13,877 bases of DNA from Rhodocyclaceae bacterium UBA2250 (GCA_002347285.1 DDXW01000036.1:20918-34794), one strand, 5' to 3'; numbered from the stretch's first letter, positions 6,351 to 13,877 are shown. Numbers and translations are program-made. The notes: generated by a model not told the origin, from the sequence alone.

Positions 6351-7283
6351 CTACGCCACCCCGGCGCCGTGCGCCTGCAGGTCGGCGTGATAGCTGGAAC
6401 GCACCAGCGGCGCGCTGGCGCAGTTGCTGAAGCCCATCTTCGCCGCCTCGTCCGCGTACATCCTGAAGACATCAGGATGTACGTACCGGGTCACGGCCAA
6501 ATGGTGGCCGGAGGGCGCGAGGTATTGGCCGATGGTGAGCATCTCGACGTCGTGGGCGCGCAGGTCGCGCATGACGTCGAGAATCTCGTCGTCGGTCTCG
6601 CCCAGGCCCACCATCAGGCCCGACTTGGTCGGGATGTGCGGCAGGCGGCGCCTGAATTCCTGCAGCAGCCTGAGCGAATGCGCGTAGTCGGCGCCGGGGC
6701 GGGCCTGCCTGTAGAGACGCGGCACGGTTTCGAGGTTGTGGTTCATCACGTCCGGCGGATCGGCGGCGAGGATGTCGAGCGCGATCTCGAGCCGGCCGCG
6801 GAAGTCGGGCACGAGGATCTCCATGGTGGTCGCCGGCGAAGCGGCGCGGATCGCGCGGATGCAGGCGGCAAAGTGGCCGGCGCCGCCGTCGCGCAGGTCG
6901 TCGCGGTCGACGCTGGTGATCACGACGTACTTGAGCTTCATCGCCGCGATGGTCTTGGCGAGCTGCTCGGGTTCCTGCGGATCGGGCGGCAGCGGCACGC
7001 CGTGGCCGACGTCGCAGAACGGGCAGCGGCGCGTGCACAGGTCGCCGAGGATCATGAAGGTGGCCGTGCCCTTGCCGAAGCACTCGCCGATGTTCGGGCA
7101 GGTGGCCTCCTCGCAGACGGTGTGCAGGCCATGGTCGCGCAAGATCGCCTTCACCTCGCCGAAGCGCGCCGCCGAATTTCCCGCCTTGACGCGGATCCAT
7201 TCGGGCTTCTTCAGCGGCGCGGCCGGCACGACCTTGATCGGGATCCTGGCGGTCTTGGCTTCGCCCTTCTGTTTCTGTGTCAT
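6351..7283 (-). CDS. lipA: Lipoyl synthase LipA
   Basis: Radical SAM enzyme that inserts two sulfurs into octanoyl groups bound to lipoyl domains, completing lipoate on pyruvate and 2-oxoglutarate dehydrogenases and the glycine cleavage system. It has 310 residues. The auxiliary Fe-S cluster cysteines are Cys57, Cys62 and Cys68 (CEEATCPNIGEC), and the radical SAM cysteines are Cys83, Cys87 and Cys90 (CTRRCPFC). The C-terminal RSSYHAD (295-301) supplies the serine ligand of the auxiliary cluster. All catalytic features are present. The ATG at 7283 overlaps the lipB stop by 4 bases (ATGA on the minus strand). The segment coding YVHPDVFRMY contains a perfect 12-base inverted repeat (6455-6483). 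Confidence 0.98.
   Translation of the reverse strand: MTQKQKGEAKTARIPIKVVPAAPLKKPEWIRVKAGNSAARFGEVKAILRDHGLHTVCEEATCPNIGECFGKGTATFMILGDLCTRRCPFCDVGHGVPLPPDPQEPEQLAKTIAAMKLKYVVITSVDRDDLRDGGAGHFAACIRAIRAASPATTMEILVPDFRGRLEIALDILAADPPDVMNHNLETVPRLYRQARPGADYAHSLRLLQEFRRRLPHIPTKSGLMVGLGETDDEILDVMRDLRAHDVEMLTIGQYLAPSGHHLAVTRYVHPDVFRMYADEAAKMGFSNCASAPLVRSSYHADLQAHGAGVA
6455..6483. repeat. Perfect 12-base inverted repeat within lipA
   Basis: CGTACATCCTGA (6455-6466) and TCAGGATGTACG (6472-6483) are exact reverse complements around a 5-base centre, AGACA. It lies wholly inside the lipA reading frame, about 130 bases before the stop. The stretch is less GC-rich than its surroundings and uses codons such as GTA, CCT and AGG that are uncommon in neighbouring genes. 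Its function is unknown. It could be an mRNA hairpin, a protein-binding site or the product of a templated mutation that perfected an imperfect repeat. Confidence 0.9.
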
Positions 7284-7891
7284 AACTTTTCTCTCAATTG
7301 GGCGACCAGTTTAGCGCCGACCGATTCCACTTCCGCCGCAGGGTCGAATGCGGTCAGCTGCGTGACGGCCATGCCCGCGTAGCCGCAGGGGTTGATCGCG
7401 GCGAACGGCGCCAGGTCCATCGCGACGTTGAGCGCGAGGCCGTGGTAGCTGCAGCCGTTCTTCACTTTGAGGCCGAGCGCGGCGATCTTCGCGCCATTCA
7501 CATAGACGCCGGGCGCGCCCGCCAGCCGCTGCGCCGGCACGTCGTATTCCGCCAGCAGGTCGATGACGGCCTGTTCCATGCGGTTGACCAGCCCCTTGAC
7601 GGTGAGGCCGCGCCGCCTGAGGTCGAGCAGCAGGTAGCAGACGATCTGGCCGGGGCCGTGGTAGGTGATCTGGCCGCCGCGGTCGATCTTCACCACCGGG
7701 ATGCCGATATCCCTGAGGAGGTGTTCCGGCTTGCCGGCAAGGCCGAGCGTGAACACCGGCGGATGCTCGCACAGCCAGAGTTCGTCGGACGTGCGCTCAT
7801 CGCGCCGCGTCGTGAATTCCTGCATCGCGCGCCAGGTCGGCTCGTACTCGACCCGGCCGAGCTTGCGGATTACAAAACGATCTTGACCCAC
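7280..7891 (-). CDS. lipB: Octanoyl-[ACP]:protein N-octanoyltransferase LipB
   Basis: Transfers octanoate from acyl carrier protein to lipoyl-domain lysines, the step before LipA. It has 203 residues. The family motif RGGQITYHGPGQ is at 71-82. Catalytic Lys135 (GAKIAALGLKV) and Cys169 (INPCGYAGM) fall at the same numbers as in the E. coli enzyme, which supports this start. Translation begins at a GTG (7889-7891) inside the end of the preceding DUF493 gene, a 22-base overlap with no clear ribosome binding site, so translation is probably coupled. The stop overlaps the lipA ATG. Confidence 0.97.
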   Translation of the reverse strand: MGQDRFVIRKLGRVEYEPTWRAMQEFTTRRDERTSDELWLCEHPPVFTLGLAGKPEHLLRDIGIPVVKIDRGGQITYHGPGQIVCYLLLDLRRRGLTVKGLVNRMEQAVIDLLAEYDVPAQRLAGAPGVYVNGAKIAALGLKVKNGCSYHGLALNVAMDLAPFAAINPCGYAGMAVTQLTAFDPAAEVESVGAKLVAQLREKL

Positions 7892-8136
7892 GGGTGCGCG
7901 GTCAGCTCGCGGTAGAGCGCGTCCAGTTGCTGCTTCGATTCGGCGCGCACGACGCAGGTGACGGACAGGTAGTTGCCGGCCTTCGACGGACGCATCTCGA
8001 CGCCTGCCGCGTCGAAGTCCGGCGCATGCTTCGTCACGACTGCCACGACGGCCTGGGCGAAGCCGTCGCGCGTCGCGCCCATGATCTTGAGTGGGAAGTC
8101 GCAGGGAAACTCCAGCAGGGTTTCCGTTTCAGCCAT
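7870..8136 (-). CDS. DUF493 (YbeD/UPF0250) family protein
   Basis: Small cytoplasmic protein of 88 residues, the usual size for the YbeD family. It has the family's ferredoxin-like pattern: LLEFPCDFPLKIMG near the N-terminus, GNYLSVTCVV in the middle and a final HPWVKIVL. The biochemical role of the family is not established; its steady position beside lipB in E. coli and here suggests a link to lipoate metabolism or its regulation (inference). It overlaps the upstream aminotransferase gene by 8 bases and lipB by 22 bases. Confidence 0.93.
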   Translation of the reverse strand: MAETETLLEFPCDFPLKIMGATRDGFAQAVVAVVTKHAPDFDAAGVEMRPSKAGNYLSVTCVVRAESKQQLDALYRELTAHPWVKIVL

Positions 8137-9001
8137 GGCCGCGCATCACCTCGCGCTTGAAGTCCTGGTACCAGCCGAACATCTGCGCGAACACCGGCCC
8201 CGGTTTTCCCGCCGCCCTGCCGGCGCCGATTTTCTGGCCGTCGAGCATCACGATCGGCAACACCTCCTTGGTCGAGGAAGTCAGCCACAATTCGTCGGCC
8301 GCGCGCACCTCGGCGTCGGCGATATCGCGCACCTCGGTTGTCAGCCCGTGCTTGGCGGCGAGTTCGAGCACCACGTCGTAGGTGATGCCGGTCAGCATCA
8401 GGTGGTTCCGCTGCGGTGCGAGCAGCGCGCCGTCCTTGACGACGAAGATGTTCGAGGCCGCCCCCTCGGTGAGGATGCCGTCGCGGAACAGGATCGTCTC
8501 GGCGCAGCCGGCATCCATCGCCATCTGGCGCAGCAGGCAGTTGGCGAGCAGCGAGGTGGACTTGACGTTGCAGCGCAGCCAGCGGAAGTCGGCGGCGGAA
8601 ATCGCCGCGACGCCCTGCTCGCGCTGCGCGGCCGGCGGCGCGGAAAGCGGCTCGACGAGGCAGAACACAGTCGGCGTCACGGTCGCGGGGAAAGCGTGGT
8701 TGCGTACCGCCATCGGCCCGCGCGTCACCTGCAGCAGCACGGACTGGTCTTCCCATTCCGCCTGCGCGACCAGCCGCTCGACCAGCGCGCACCACTGCGC
8801 GTCGCCGAGCGGGTCGGCGAGCCGGATCGCCGCGAGGCTGCGCCGCAGGCGCGCCAGATGCTCTTCCAGCCGGAACGGCCGGCGCGAATAGACGGGCACG
8901 ACTTCGTAGATGCCGTCGCCGAACAGGAAGCCGCGGTCCATCGGCGAGACGCGCGCCTGCTCGAGCGGCAGAAATTCGCCGTTGAGATAGCAGGTGCTCA
9001 T
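8129..9001 (-). CDS. dat: D-amino-acid aminotransferase (class IV PLP enzyme)
   Basis: Probable D-alanine transaminase, interconverting D-alanine plus 2-oxoglutarate with pyruvate plus D-glutamate, both peptidoglycan precursors. It has 290 residues. The fold-type IV features are a start of YLNGEFLPLEQARVSPMDRG, the glycine-rich FLFGDGIYE (25-33), PLP-binding Lys147 in NVKSTSLLAN and Glu179 in LTEGAASNIFVV. The serine-threonine phosphate site is TSSTKEV. Branched-chain aminotransferase or aminodeoxychorismate lyase are the related alternatives, but the DRGFLFGDGIYEV form and the cell-wall neighbours favour D-amino acids. The ATG overlaps the dacC stop by 4 bases, so the carboxypeptidase that releases D-alanine and the enzyme that can reuse it are coupled. 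Confidence 0.9.
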   Translation of the reverse strand: MSTCYLNGEFLPLEQARVSPMDRGFLFGDGIYEVVPVYSRRPFRLEEHLARLRRSLAAIRLADPLGDAQWCALVERLVAQAEWEDQSVLLQVTRGPMAVRNHAFPATVTPTVFCLVEPLSAPPAAQREQGVAAISAADFRWLRCNVKSTSLLANCLLRQMAMDAGCAETILFRDGILTEGAASNIFVVKDGALLAPQRNHLMLTGITYDVVLELAAKHGLTTEVRDIADAEVRAADELWLTSSTKEVLPIVMLDGQKIGAGRAAGKPGPVFAQMFGWYQDFKREVMRGHG

Positions 9002-10125
9002 TGGAACCAGAGCTTCACGGCGTCCCAGGCACGGCCGAGGATGCCGGCCACCGGCACGTCGGCGAGTGCGACGAGCGGATATTCGCCGTAGGGCTTGCCG
9101 TCCAGCGTCAGGCGCAGGGTCGCGACTTCGTCGCCCTGCTTGACGGGCGCGATCAGCGGCTGCCGGCTATGGACCTCGCCCTTGAGGCGGTCGCTGCCGG
9201 CCACGCCCTTCGGCAGCGAGAGCACGAAGTCCGCGGCGAAGCCGGCGCCGACCGTGTTCTCGGCACCCTTGTAGATCTTGAGCCGGGAAAGCGCCTGGCC
9301 CTTGTCGTAGAGCTTGACGGCGTCGAAGGCGCGCGCGCCGTAGTGCAGCAGCGCGAGGGTCTCCTGCGCGCGCGCCTGGTCGGACGCGGTGCCGAGCACG
9401 ACGGCGGTCAGGCGCCGCGCCCCGTCCTGGCGCGAGGCGATCAGGCAGAAGCCGGCGGTTTCCGTATGCCCGGTCTTCACGCCGTCGATCGCGCTGTCGG
9501 CCCAGAGCAGACGGTTGCGATTCGGCTGCTTGATCTTGTTCCAGGTGTAGTCCTTGGCCTTGTAGAGCTGGTAGTCCTGGGGGAAATCGCGGATCAGCGC
9601 GGTCGTCAGGCGCGCCAGATCGGCCGCCGTGGTCATGTGCGCCGGATCGGGCAGGCCGGTGGCGTTCACGTAATGCGTGTCGGTCAGGCCGAGCCGCTTC
9701 GCCTCGGCGTTCATCAGGTTGGCGAAGGCCTCCTCGCTGCCGGCGACGGCTTCGGCGAGCGCGATGGTCGCGTCGTTGCCCGACTGGACCACCATGCCGG
9801 CGATCAGCTGTTCGACGGTCACCGTCTGCTTCGGGTCGATGAACATGCGCGAGCCGATCGCCTTCCACGCCTTGACCGAGACCGGCACGACCTGGTCGCG
9901 CTTGAGCTTGCCGTCGCGCAGCGCGGCGTAGACCACGTAGGACGTCATGATCTTGGTCAGCGAGGCCGGCTCGACCTTCATGTCCGGATTCTGCGCGGCG
10001 AGCACCTGGCCGCTGGTCTGGTCGATCAGGAGCCAGGAACGGGCGGCGAGCGCCGGCGGCGGTTCGTTGGCGCGGATGCCGCCGCTCAGGCAAAGCAGGG
10101 CGAGCAACAGGGAAAGGAAGCGCAT
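8998..10125 (-). CDS. dacC: D-alanyl-D-alanine carboxypeptidase (PBP5/6 type)
   Basis: Periplasmic low-molecular-mass penicillin-binding protein that removes the terminal D-alanine from peptidoglycan pentapeptides. It has 375 residues. The signal peptide is about 1-19, with probable cleavage after GIRA. The active-site set is complete: SxxK Ser55-Lys58 (SLTK), SGN at 115-117 and KTG at 217-219. A C-terminal beta domain follows the catalytic domain. The last 15 residues (GILGRAWDAVKLWFQ) form the amphipathic membrane anchor typical of this group. The name dacA would fit equally well. A perfect TATAAT lies 37 bases upstream of the start, so dacC may head its own transcript. Confidence 0.96.
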   Translation of the reverse strand: MRFLSLLLALLCLSGGIRANEPPPALAARSWLLIDQTSGQVLAAQNPDMKVEPASLTKIMTSYVVYAALRDGKLKRDQVVPVSVKAWKAIGSRMFIDPKQTVTVEQLIAGMVVQSGNDATIALAEAVAGSEEAFANLMNAEAKRLGLTDTHYVNATGLPDPAHMTTAADLARLTTALIRDFPQDYQLYKAKDYTWNKIKQPNRNRLLWADSAIDGVKTGHTETAGFCLIASRQDGARRLTAVVLGTASDQARAQETLALLHYGARAFDAVKLYDKGQALSRLKIYKGAENTVGAGFAADFVLSLPKGVAGSDRLKGEVHSRQPLIAPVKQGDEVATLRLTLDGKPYGEYPLVALADVPVAGILGRAWDAVKLWFQ

Positions 10126-10162
10126 CTGTTTTCTGTGGTCTGTCGGGGGGAGGGGAGCGGAA

Positions 10163-10168
10163 ATTATA
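10163..10168 (-). promoter_or_regulatory. -10 box of a likely dacC promoter
   Basis: The minus strand carries a perfect TATAAT here, 37 bases before the dacC ATG, in the 76-base gap after rlpA. The hexamer at 17-base spacing (AAAAGG, 10186-10191) is a poor -35. The strong -10 in very GC-rich DNA is notable, but promoter strength and the sigma factor cannot be judged. The rest of the gap is a G/C-rich run with no clear terminator. Confidence 0.5.
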
Positions 10169-10201
10169 CCGCCCGCGCCGCGGCCCCTTTTTCGCGCGCC
10201 C

Positions 10202-11146
10202 CTATTTGACCAGCACGCTGGGCAGGCCGAAGGCGATCTTCAACTGCTCGGCGACGCGGCGCGCTTCCGCGACGTCGGCCCACGGGCCGAGCTGCAGGCG
10301 GTGCAGGCTGCCGCTGCTGCGCACCACCAGCTTGGCGCCGAGTTCGCCGAGATCCCGGTAGAGCTTGGCCTTGAGCGATTCGGCGTTGTCGCGGCTGGCG
10401 AAGGCGCCGAGCTGCAGGAAGTGTCCGCTGCGGTCCTGCAGATCCTCGAGCACAACGGCCCTGTTCTCTTCCGCCACAAGCGGTGGAGGCGGCGCGGCGG
10501 CGAGGTCGGCCCCCGTCGGCGGGACGGGAGCCGGCGCGCCGGGCAGCACGCTCTCGACGACCACCGTGCCGCTGCCGTTGTCGACGATGCCGAGCTTCCA
10601 GGCGGCCGCGTAGGAGAGGTCGATCAGGCGGTCGTGCAGGAAGGGGCCGCGGTCGTTGACGCGCACCACCACCGACCGGCCGGAGTCGGGTCCGGCGTTC
10701 ACCCGCGTGACGCGCACGTAGGAAGGGATCGGCAGGGTCGGATGCGCCGCCGTCATGCCGAACATGTCGTAGACCTCGCCGCTCGATGTCTTCTGGCCAT
10801 GGTAGCGCCGGCCGTACCAGCTGGCCGTGCCGCGCTGCTGGTAGCCGGCGGCGGACTGCAGCGGCAGGTAATCGCGGCCGAGCACCGCATAGGGCCGGTT
10901 GGCGAAACGGTGCAGCGGCTCCGTGCGCGGCACGGCATCGGGGATCACGGCGAGGTCCACGCTCGTGTCGAGCGGGCCGTCGTCGAGGTAGAAGCCGCCG
11001 CCGCGCTTCGTCACGACGGCCGGCCTCTTCTCCGCAATACTCGGCGCTGGCGAGGCGGCGCCCGGTCCCTCGGCGACGGGACGCGGTGGCTGCCCGCCGC
11101 AGGCGGCGAGCAGCAGGACGAATGGCAAGAGGGCGTATTTGTTCAT
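10202..11146 (-). CDS. rlpA: RlpA-type septal lytic transglycosylase lipoprotein with SPOR domain
   Basis: Outer-membrane-anchored lipoprotein that, in Pseudomonas aeruginosa, cleaves stem-peptide-free glycan strands at the septum and helps daughter cells separate. It has 314 residues. The lipobox is LAAC with lipidated Cys16. A linker leads to a double-psi beta-barrel (about 105-187) with GTASWYGRRYHGQKTSSGE and VRVNDRGPF. The candidate catalytic or metal residues Glu124, Asp127, His135 and Asp165 are present. A proline-rich linker (about 203-223) precedes a C-terminal SPOR domain (about 240-313), which binds denuded peptidoglycan at the septum. A much longer open frame runs upstream, but the ATG at 11144-11146 gives the signal peptide and overlaps the rodA stop. 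E. coli RlpA lacks this activity in known tests, so activity here is inferred. Confidence 0.95.
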   Translation of the reverse strand: MNKYALLPFVLLLAACGGQPPRPVAEGPGAASPAPSIAEKRPAVVTKRGGGFYLDDGPLDTSVDLAVIPDAVPRTEPLHRFANRPYAVLGRDYLPLQSAAGYQQRGTASWYGRRYHGQKTSSGEVYDMFGMTAAHPTLPIPSYVRVTRVNAGPDSGRSVVVRVNDRGPFLHDRLIDLSYAAAWKLGIVDNGSGTVVVESVLPGAPAPVPPTGADLAAAPPPPLVAEENRAVVLEDLQDRSGHFLQLGAFASRDNAESLKAKLYRDLGELGAKLVVRSSGSLHRLQLGPWADVAEARRVAEQLKIAFGLPSVLVK

Positions 11147-12228
11147 TTCTGGACCAGCATGCGGTTTTTCTGGATCGACATCAGGATGCCGATGCCGAGA
11201 CACAGCGTCACGAGCGCGGTGCCGCCGTAGCTGATGAAGGGCAGCGGCACGCCCACGACAGGCAAAATCCCGGAAACCATGCCCATGTTGACGAAGGCGT
11301 AGGTGAAGAAGATCAGCGTGATCGCGCCCCCCAGCAGCCGGGCGAACAGCGTCGCGGCGTTGGCGGCGATCTGCAGGCCGCGGCCGATCAGCAGCGCGTA
11401 GAGCACCAGCAGCACCAGGTTGCCGAGCAGGCCGAACTCCTCGGAAAAGACCGCGAAGATGAAGTCGGTGTGGCGCTCGGGGATGAACTCGAGCTGCGCC
11501 TGGGTGCCCTGGCCCCAGCCCTTGCCGAGGATGCCGCCCGAGCCGATCGCGATCGTCGACTGGATGATGTGGAAGCCCTTGCCGAGCGGATCCCTCTCCG
11601 GGTCGAGCAGCGTCAGGATGCGCTGGCGCTGGTAGTCGTGCAGCAGGTTCCAGGCGAAGGGCGCGGCCGCGCCGGCCGCCGCCGCCAGGCCGATGATCAC
11701 CTTCCACGGCAGGCCGGCGAGGAAGATCACGAAAAAGCCGGCGGCGAGCACGAGGATCGCGGTGCCGAGATCGGGCTGTCGGGCGATCAGCGCCACCGGC
11801 ACGAGCAGGATCGCGGTGGCGACCGCATAGTCGCGCAGGCGCAGCAGCGCCTCGTGCTTCTGGAAGTACCAGGCGAGCATCAGCGGCATGGCGATCTTCA
11901 TCAGCTCCGACGGCTGGATGCGCATGAAGCCGAGGTTGAGCCAGCGCCGCGCGCCCTTCGAGATGTCGCCGAACAGGGCCACGGCGACCAGCAGCAGCAG
12001 GCCAGCCAGATAGACCGGCAGCGCGAGGTGCATCAGCCGCTGCGGCGGCACCTGCGCCGCAACGCGCATGACGGCGAGCGCGACGGCCAGGTTGACGAAC
12101 TGGGCCGTCATGCGTTCCGGCGAAGCGCTGGCCATGGCGATCAGGGCGGTGAGCAGCAGCAACCCGGTGAAGGCCATCAGCGGGCCATCGATCGGGGCGA
12201 CCAGCTTGATCCAGAGGGTCTTGATCAT
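11143..12228 (-). CDS. rodA: Rod-shape peptidoglycan glycosyltransferase RodA (MrdB)
   Basis: SEDS-family membrane enzyme that polymerises lipid II into glycan strands in the elongasome, working with PBP2. It has 361 residues (E. coli 370), nearly all in hydrophobic helices. The SEDS landmarks are RWLNLGFMRIQPSELMK (95-111), RQPDLGTA (150-157), the large periplasmic loop with the putative catalytic Asp255 in PERHTDFIFAVFSEEFG, and GVPLPFISYGGTAL (326-339). The start at 12228 is chosen over a longer open frame because ATGA overlaps the mrdA stop and the N-terminus then matches the family. The stop overlaps the rlpA start in the same way. Confidence 0.97.
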   Translation of the reverse strand: MIKTLWIKLVAPIDGPLMAFTGLLLLTALIAMASASPERMTAQFVNLAVALAVMRVAAQVPPQRLMHLALPVYLAGLLLLVAVALFGDISKGARRWLNLGFMRIQPSELMKIAMPLMLAWYFQKHEALLRLRDYAVATAILLVPVALIARQPDLGTAILVLAAGFFVIFLAGLPWKVIIGLAAAAGAAAPFAWNLLHDYQRQRILTLLDPERDPLGKGFHIIQSTIAIGSGGILGKGWGQGTQAQLEFIPERHTDFIFAVFSEEFGLLGNLVLLVLYALLIGRGLQIAANAATLFARLLGGAITLIFFTYAFVNMGMVSGILPVVGVPLPFISYGGTALVTLCLGIGILMSIQKNRMLVQK

Positions 12229-13877
12229 TCCTCGTCCGCCTCCTTCGCCTCCTCGTCCGCCGGCGCGGCGCCCGGCGGCAGCTTGCCGAGCAGATAGTAG
12301 TCGAGCACCTGGCGCGCGATCGGCGCGGCCGCCTGGGCGCCGAAGCCGCCGTTCTCGACCAGCACCGCCAGCGCGATCTTCGGCGCGTCGGCCGGCGCGA
12401 AGGCGATGTACAGCGCATGGTCGCGCAGGTGGGCCTGCATGTGCTCCGTCTTGTGCTCGACCCCTTTGTACGAGAACACCTGCGCCGTGCCGGTCTTGCC
12501 GGCGGCGACGTAGCCGGCATCCTTGAAGGCGCGCGCACCGGTGCCCTCGGTGTTGACGCCGACCATCGCGCGCTTGATCACGTCGATGTGCTCCTGCTTG
12601 AGCGGCAGCGTGCGCAGCGGCTGCGGCTCGATGAAGGTCTTGGCGCCGGTCTTCGTGTCGGTGATGTGGTTGACCAGGTGCGGGCGGAACATCACGCCGT
12701 CGTTGGCGAGCGTCGCGGTGGCCTGCGCCAGCTGGATCGGCGTGTAGGCATTGTAGCCCTGGCCGATGCCGATGCTGATGGTCTCGCCGGCGTACCATTT
12801 CTGCTGCTCCGGTTTCTTGAAGCGCTTGCGCTTCCAGGCCGGCGACGGCAGCACCCCCTCCGACTCGCCCTCGATGTCGATGCCGCTGCGGCTGCCGAAG
12901 CCGAACTGCGCCATGAAGCCGGCGATATTGTCGATGCCCATGTCGTTGGCGAGCATGTAGTAGTAGGTGTCGCAGGAGACGACGATGGACTTGTACATAT
13001 CGACCATGCCATGCCCGCCCTTCTTGTCGTCGCGGAAGGTATGGTTGCCGAAGGTGAAGAAGCCCGGATCGGCGATCGCCTGCTCGGGCCGGCGCTTGCC
13101 GAGCGTCAGCGCGCCGAGCGCCATGAACGGCTTGAAGGTCGAGCCGGGCGGATAGGCGCCGTTGAGCGCACGGTTGACCATCGGCTTGTCCGGCGAGTTG
13201 TTGAGCGCCTCCCAGTCGGCGGCCGCGATGCCATCGACGAACAGGTTCGGATCGTAGTTCGGCACCGACACCAGCGCGAGGATGCCGCCGGTGGCCGGCT
13301 CGATCGCCACCAGGGCGCCCCTGCGGTCGCCGAAGGCCTGTTCGGCGATCTCCTGCAGCTTCGCGTCGAGCGTCAGCGTCAGGTTGTTGCCGGCCACCGG
13401 CGCGGTGCGCGCCAGCGTGCGCACCGGCCGGCCGCCGGCATCGACCTCGACCTGCTCGAAGCCGGTGGTGCCGTGCAGCTCGAACTCGTAATGCTGCTCG
13501 AGGCCGGTCTTGCCGAAATGGTCGGTGCCGCGGTAGTTGTTCTCCGCCTCGCGTTCCTCGATCCGCCCCAGGTCGCGCTCGGTGATGCGGCCGATGTAGC
13601 CGAGCACGTGCGCGGCGAAGGCGCCGCGCGGATACTGACGGAACAGACGCGCCTTGATGTCGACGCCGGGAAAGCGGAAGCGCCGCGCGATGAACTTCGC
13701 CACCTCCTCGTCGGTCAGCCGCGTCCTGATCGGCAACGATTCGAAGCGCTTGCTCTCTTCCATGAGCTTCTTGAAGCGCTTGCGGTCCTTCGCCTCAATG
13801 GCGATGAAATCGGCGAGCCGATCGATCGTCGCCTCGAGATCCTTCACCTGTGTCGGCGTGATTTCCAGGGTGTAGGC
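12225..13877 (-). CDS. mrdA: Penicillin-binding protein 2 (MrdA), N-terminus cut by right edge
   Basis: Class B transpeptidase of the elongasome that cross-links the strands made by RodA. The C-terminal 550 residues are visible; the frame is still open at the right edge (reading AYTLEITPTQV), so the membrane anchor and first part of the pedestal are missing. In visible numbering, the pedestal domain is about 1-160 and the transpeptidase domain follows. It has the catalytic Ser246 and Lys249 (PGSTFKP), SCD at 301-303 and KTG at 461-463. GETISIGIGQGY is also typical of PBP2. The protein ends in a short acidic tail (DEEAKEADEE). mreBCD probably lie just upstream, outside the window (inference from conserved order). 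Confidence 0.97.
   Translation of the reverse strand, partial: AYTLEITPTQVKDLEATIDRLADFIAIEAKDRKRFKKLMEESKRFESLPIRTRLTDEEVAKFIARRFRFPGVDIKARLFRQYPRGAFAAHVLGYIGRITERDLGRIEEREAENNYRGTDHFGKTGLEQHYEFELHGTTGFEQVEVDAGGRPVRTLARTAPVAGNNLTLTLDAKLQEIAEQAFGDRRGALVAIEPATGGILALVSVPNYDPNLFVDGIAAADWEALNNSPDKPMVNRALNGAYPPGSTFKPFMALGALTLGKRRPEQAIADPGFFTFGNHTFRDDKKGGHGMVDMYKSIVVSCDTYYYMLANDMGIDNIAGFMAQFGFGSRSGIDIEGESEGVLPSPAWKRKRFKKPEQQKWYAGETISIGIGQGYNAYTPIQLAQATATLANDGVMFRPHLVNHITDTKTGAKTFIEPQPLRTLPLKQEHIDVIKRAMVGVNTEGTGARAFKDAGYVAAGKTGTAQVFSYKGVEHKTEHMQAHLRDHALYIAFAPADAPKIALAVLVENGGFGAQAAAPIARQVLDYYLLGKLPPGAAPADEEAKEADEE

Noticed and set aside
6309..7382. 357-codon plus-strand open frame across lipA, and similar frames at 7298-7915, 7973-9091, 9001-10209 and 9947-11230
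   Set aside because: All are shadows of well-supported minus-strand genes, with biased composition and no family resemblance.
12814..13784. 17-base direct repeat TTCTTGAAGCGCTTGCG at 12814-12830 and 13768-13784 in mrdA
   Set aside because: Both copies encode the same basic RKRFKK run in PBP2, so shared protein composition explains it. There is no other sign of a mobile or regulatory repeat.
1..13877. Defence systems, CRISPR arrays, tRNA or rRNA genes, transposons, phage genes
   Set aside because: None was seen; there are no regular spacer repeats, no tRNA-like cloverleaf, no transposase or integrase, and the gene content is housekeeping plus the lipid cassette.

Overview
The window is a dense, GC-rich (roughly two-thirds G+C by eye) bacterial chromosome segment with almost no intergenic space. 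Gene content and order point to a Gram-negative proteobacterium, most likely a betaproteobacterium of the Rhodocyclales type. That placement is an inference from gene order and protein resemblance; no marker gene settles it. The window holds 14 protein genes, two of them cut by the window edges. There are no RNA genes, insertion sequences or CRISPR arrays. No stretch over 300 bases lacks a gene.

Bases 1-2981 (+) are the end of a phosphate-sensing operon: the C-terminal part of pstB, then phoU, phoB and phoR. The phoU/phoB and phoB/phoR junctions are 4-base ATGA overlaps.

Bases 3061-6309 (+) hold a glycolipid or membrane-remodelling cassette: a GT4 glycosyltransferase, a calcineurin-like metallophosphoesterase that matches the PlcP phospholipase C family rather than LpxH, and a second GT4 glycosyltransferase. 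A well-formed Pho box lies just before plcP: three half-sites at exact 11-base spacing (4283-4311). The likely biology is that during phosphate starvation PhoR/PhoB switch on PlcP, which cleaves phospholipid head groups to give diacylglycerol. The glycosyltransferases then convert this to phosphorus-free glycolipids, and phosphate is recovered. The sensor, regulator, PhoB target site and proposed enzymes are thus contiguous. This is the most interesting part of the window.

Bases 6351-13877 (-) are a conserved cell-wall and lipoate block, transcribed toward the cassette: mrdA (PBP2, cut at the right edge), rodA, rlpA, dacC, a D-amino-acid aminotransferase, a DUF493/YbeD protein, lipB and lipA. 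This is the mrdA-mrdB-rlpA-dacA-ybeD-lipB-lipA order known from Escherichia coli, with an aminotransferase gene inserted between the carboxypeptidase and the ybeD-like gene. The first three genes serve lateral-wall synthesis and separation. DacC trims peptidoglycan stem peptides and releases D-alanine, which the aminotransferase can interconvert with D-glutamate. LipB and LipA make protein-bound lipoate. A perfect -10 box before dacC suggests that dacC-lipA can be transcribed separately. Convergent plcP-side and lipA-side transcription meets in the 41-base gap at 6310-6350. Within lipA there is an unexpected perfect 12-base inverted repeat.
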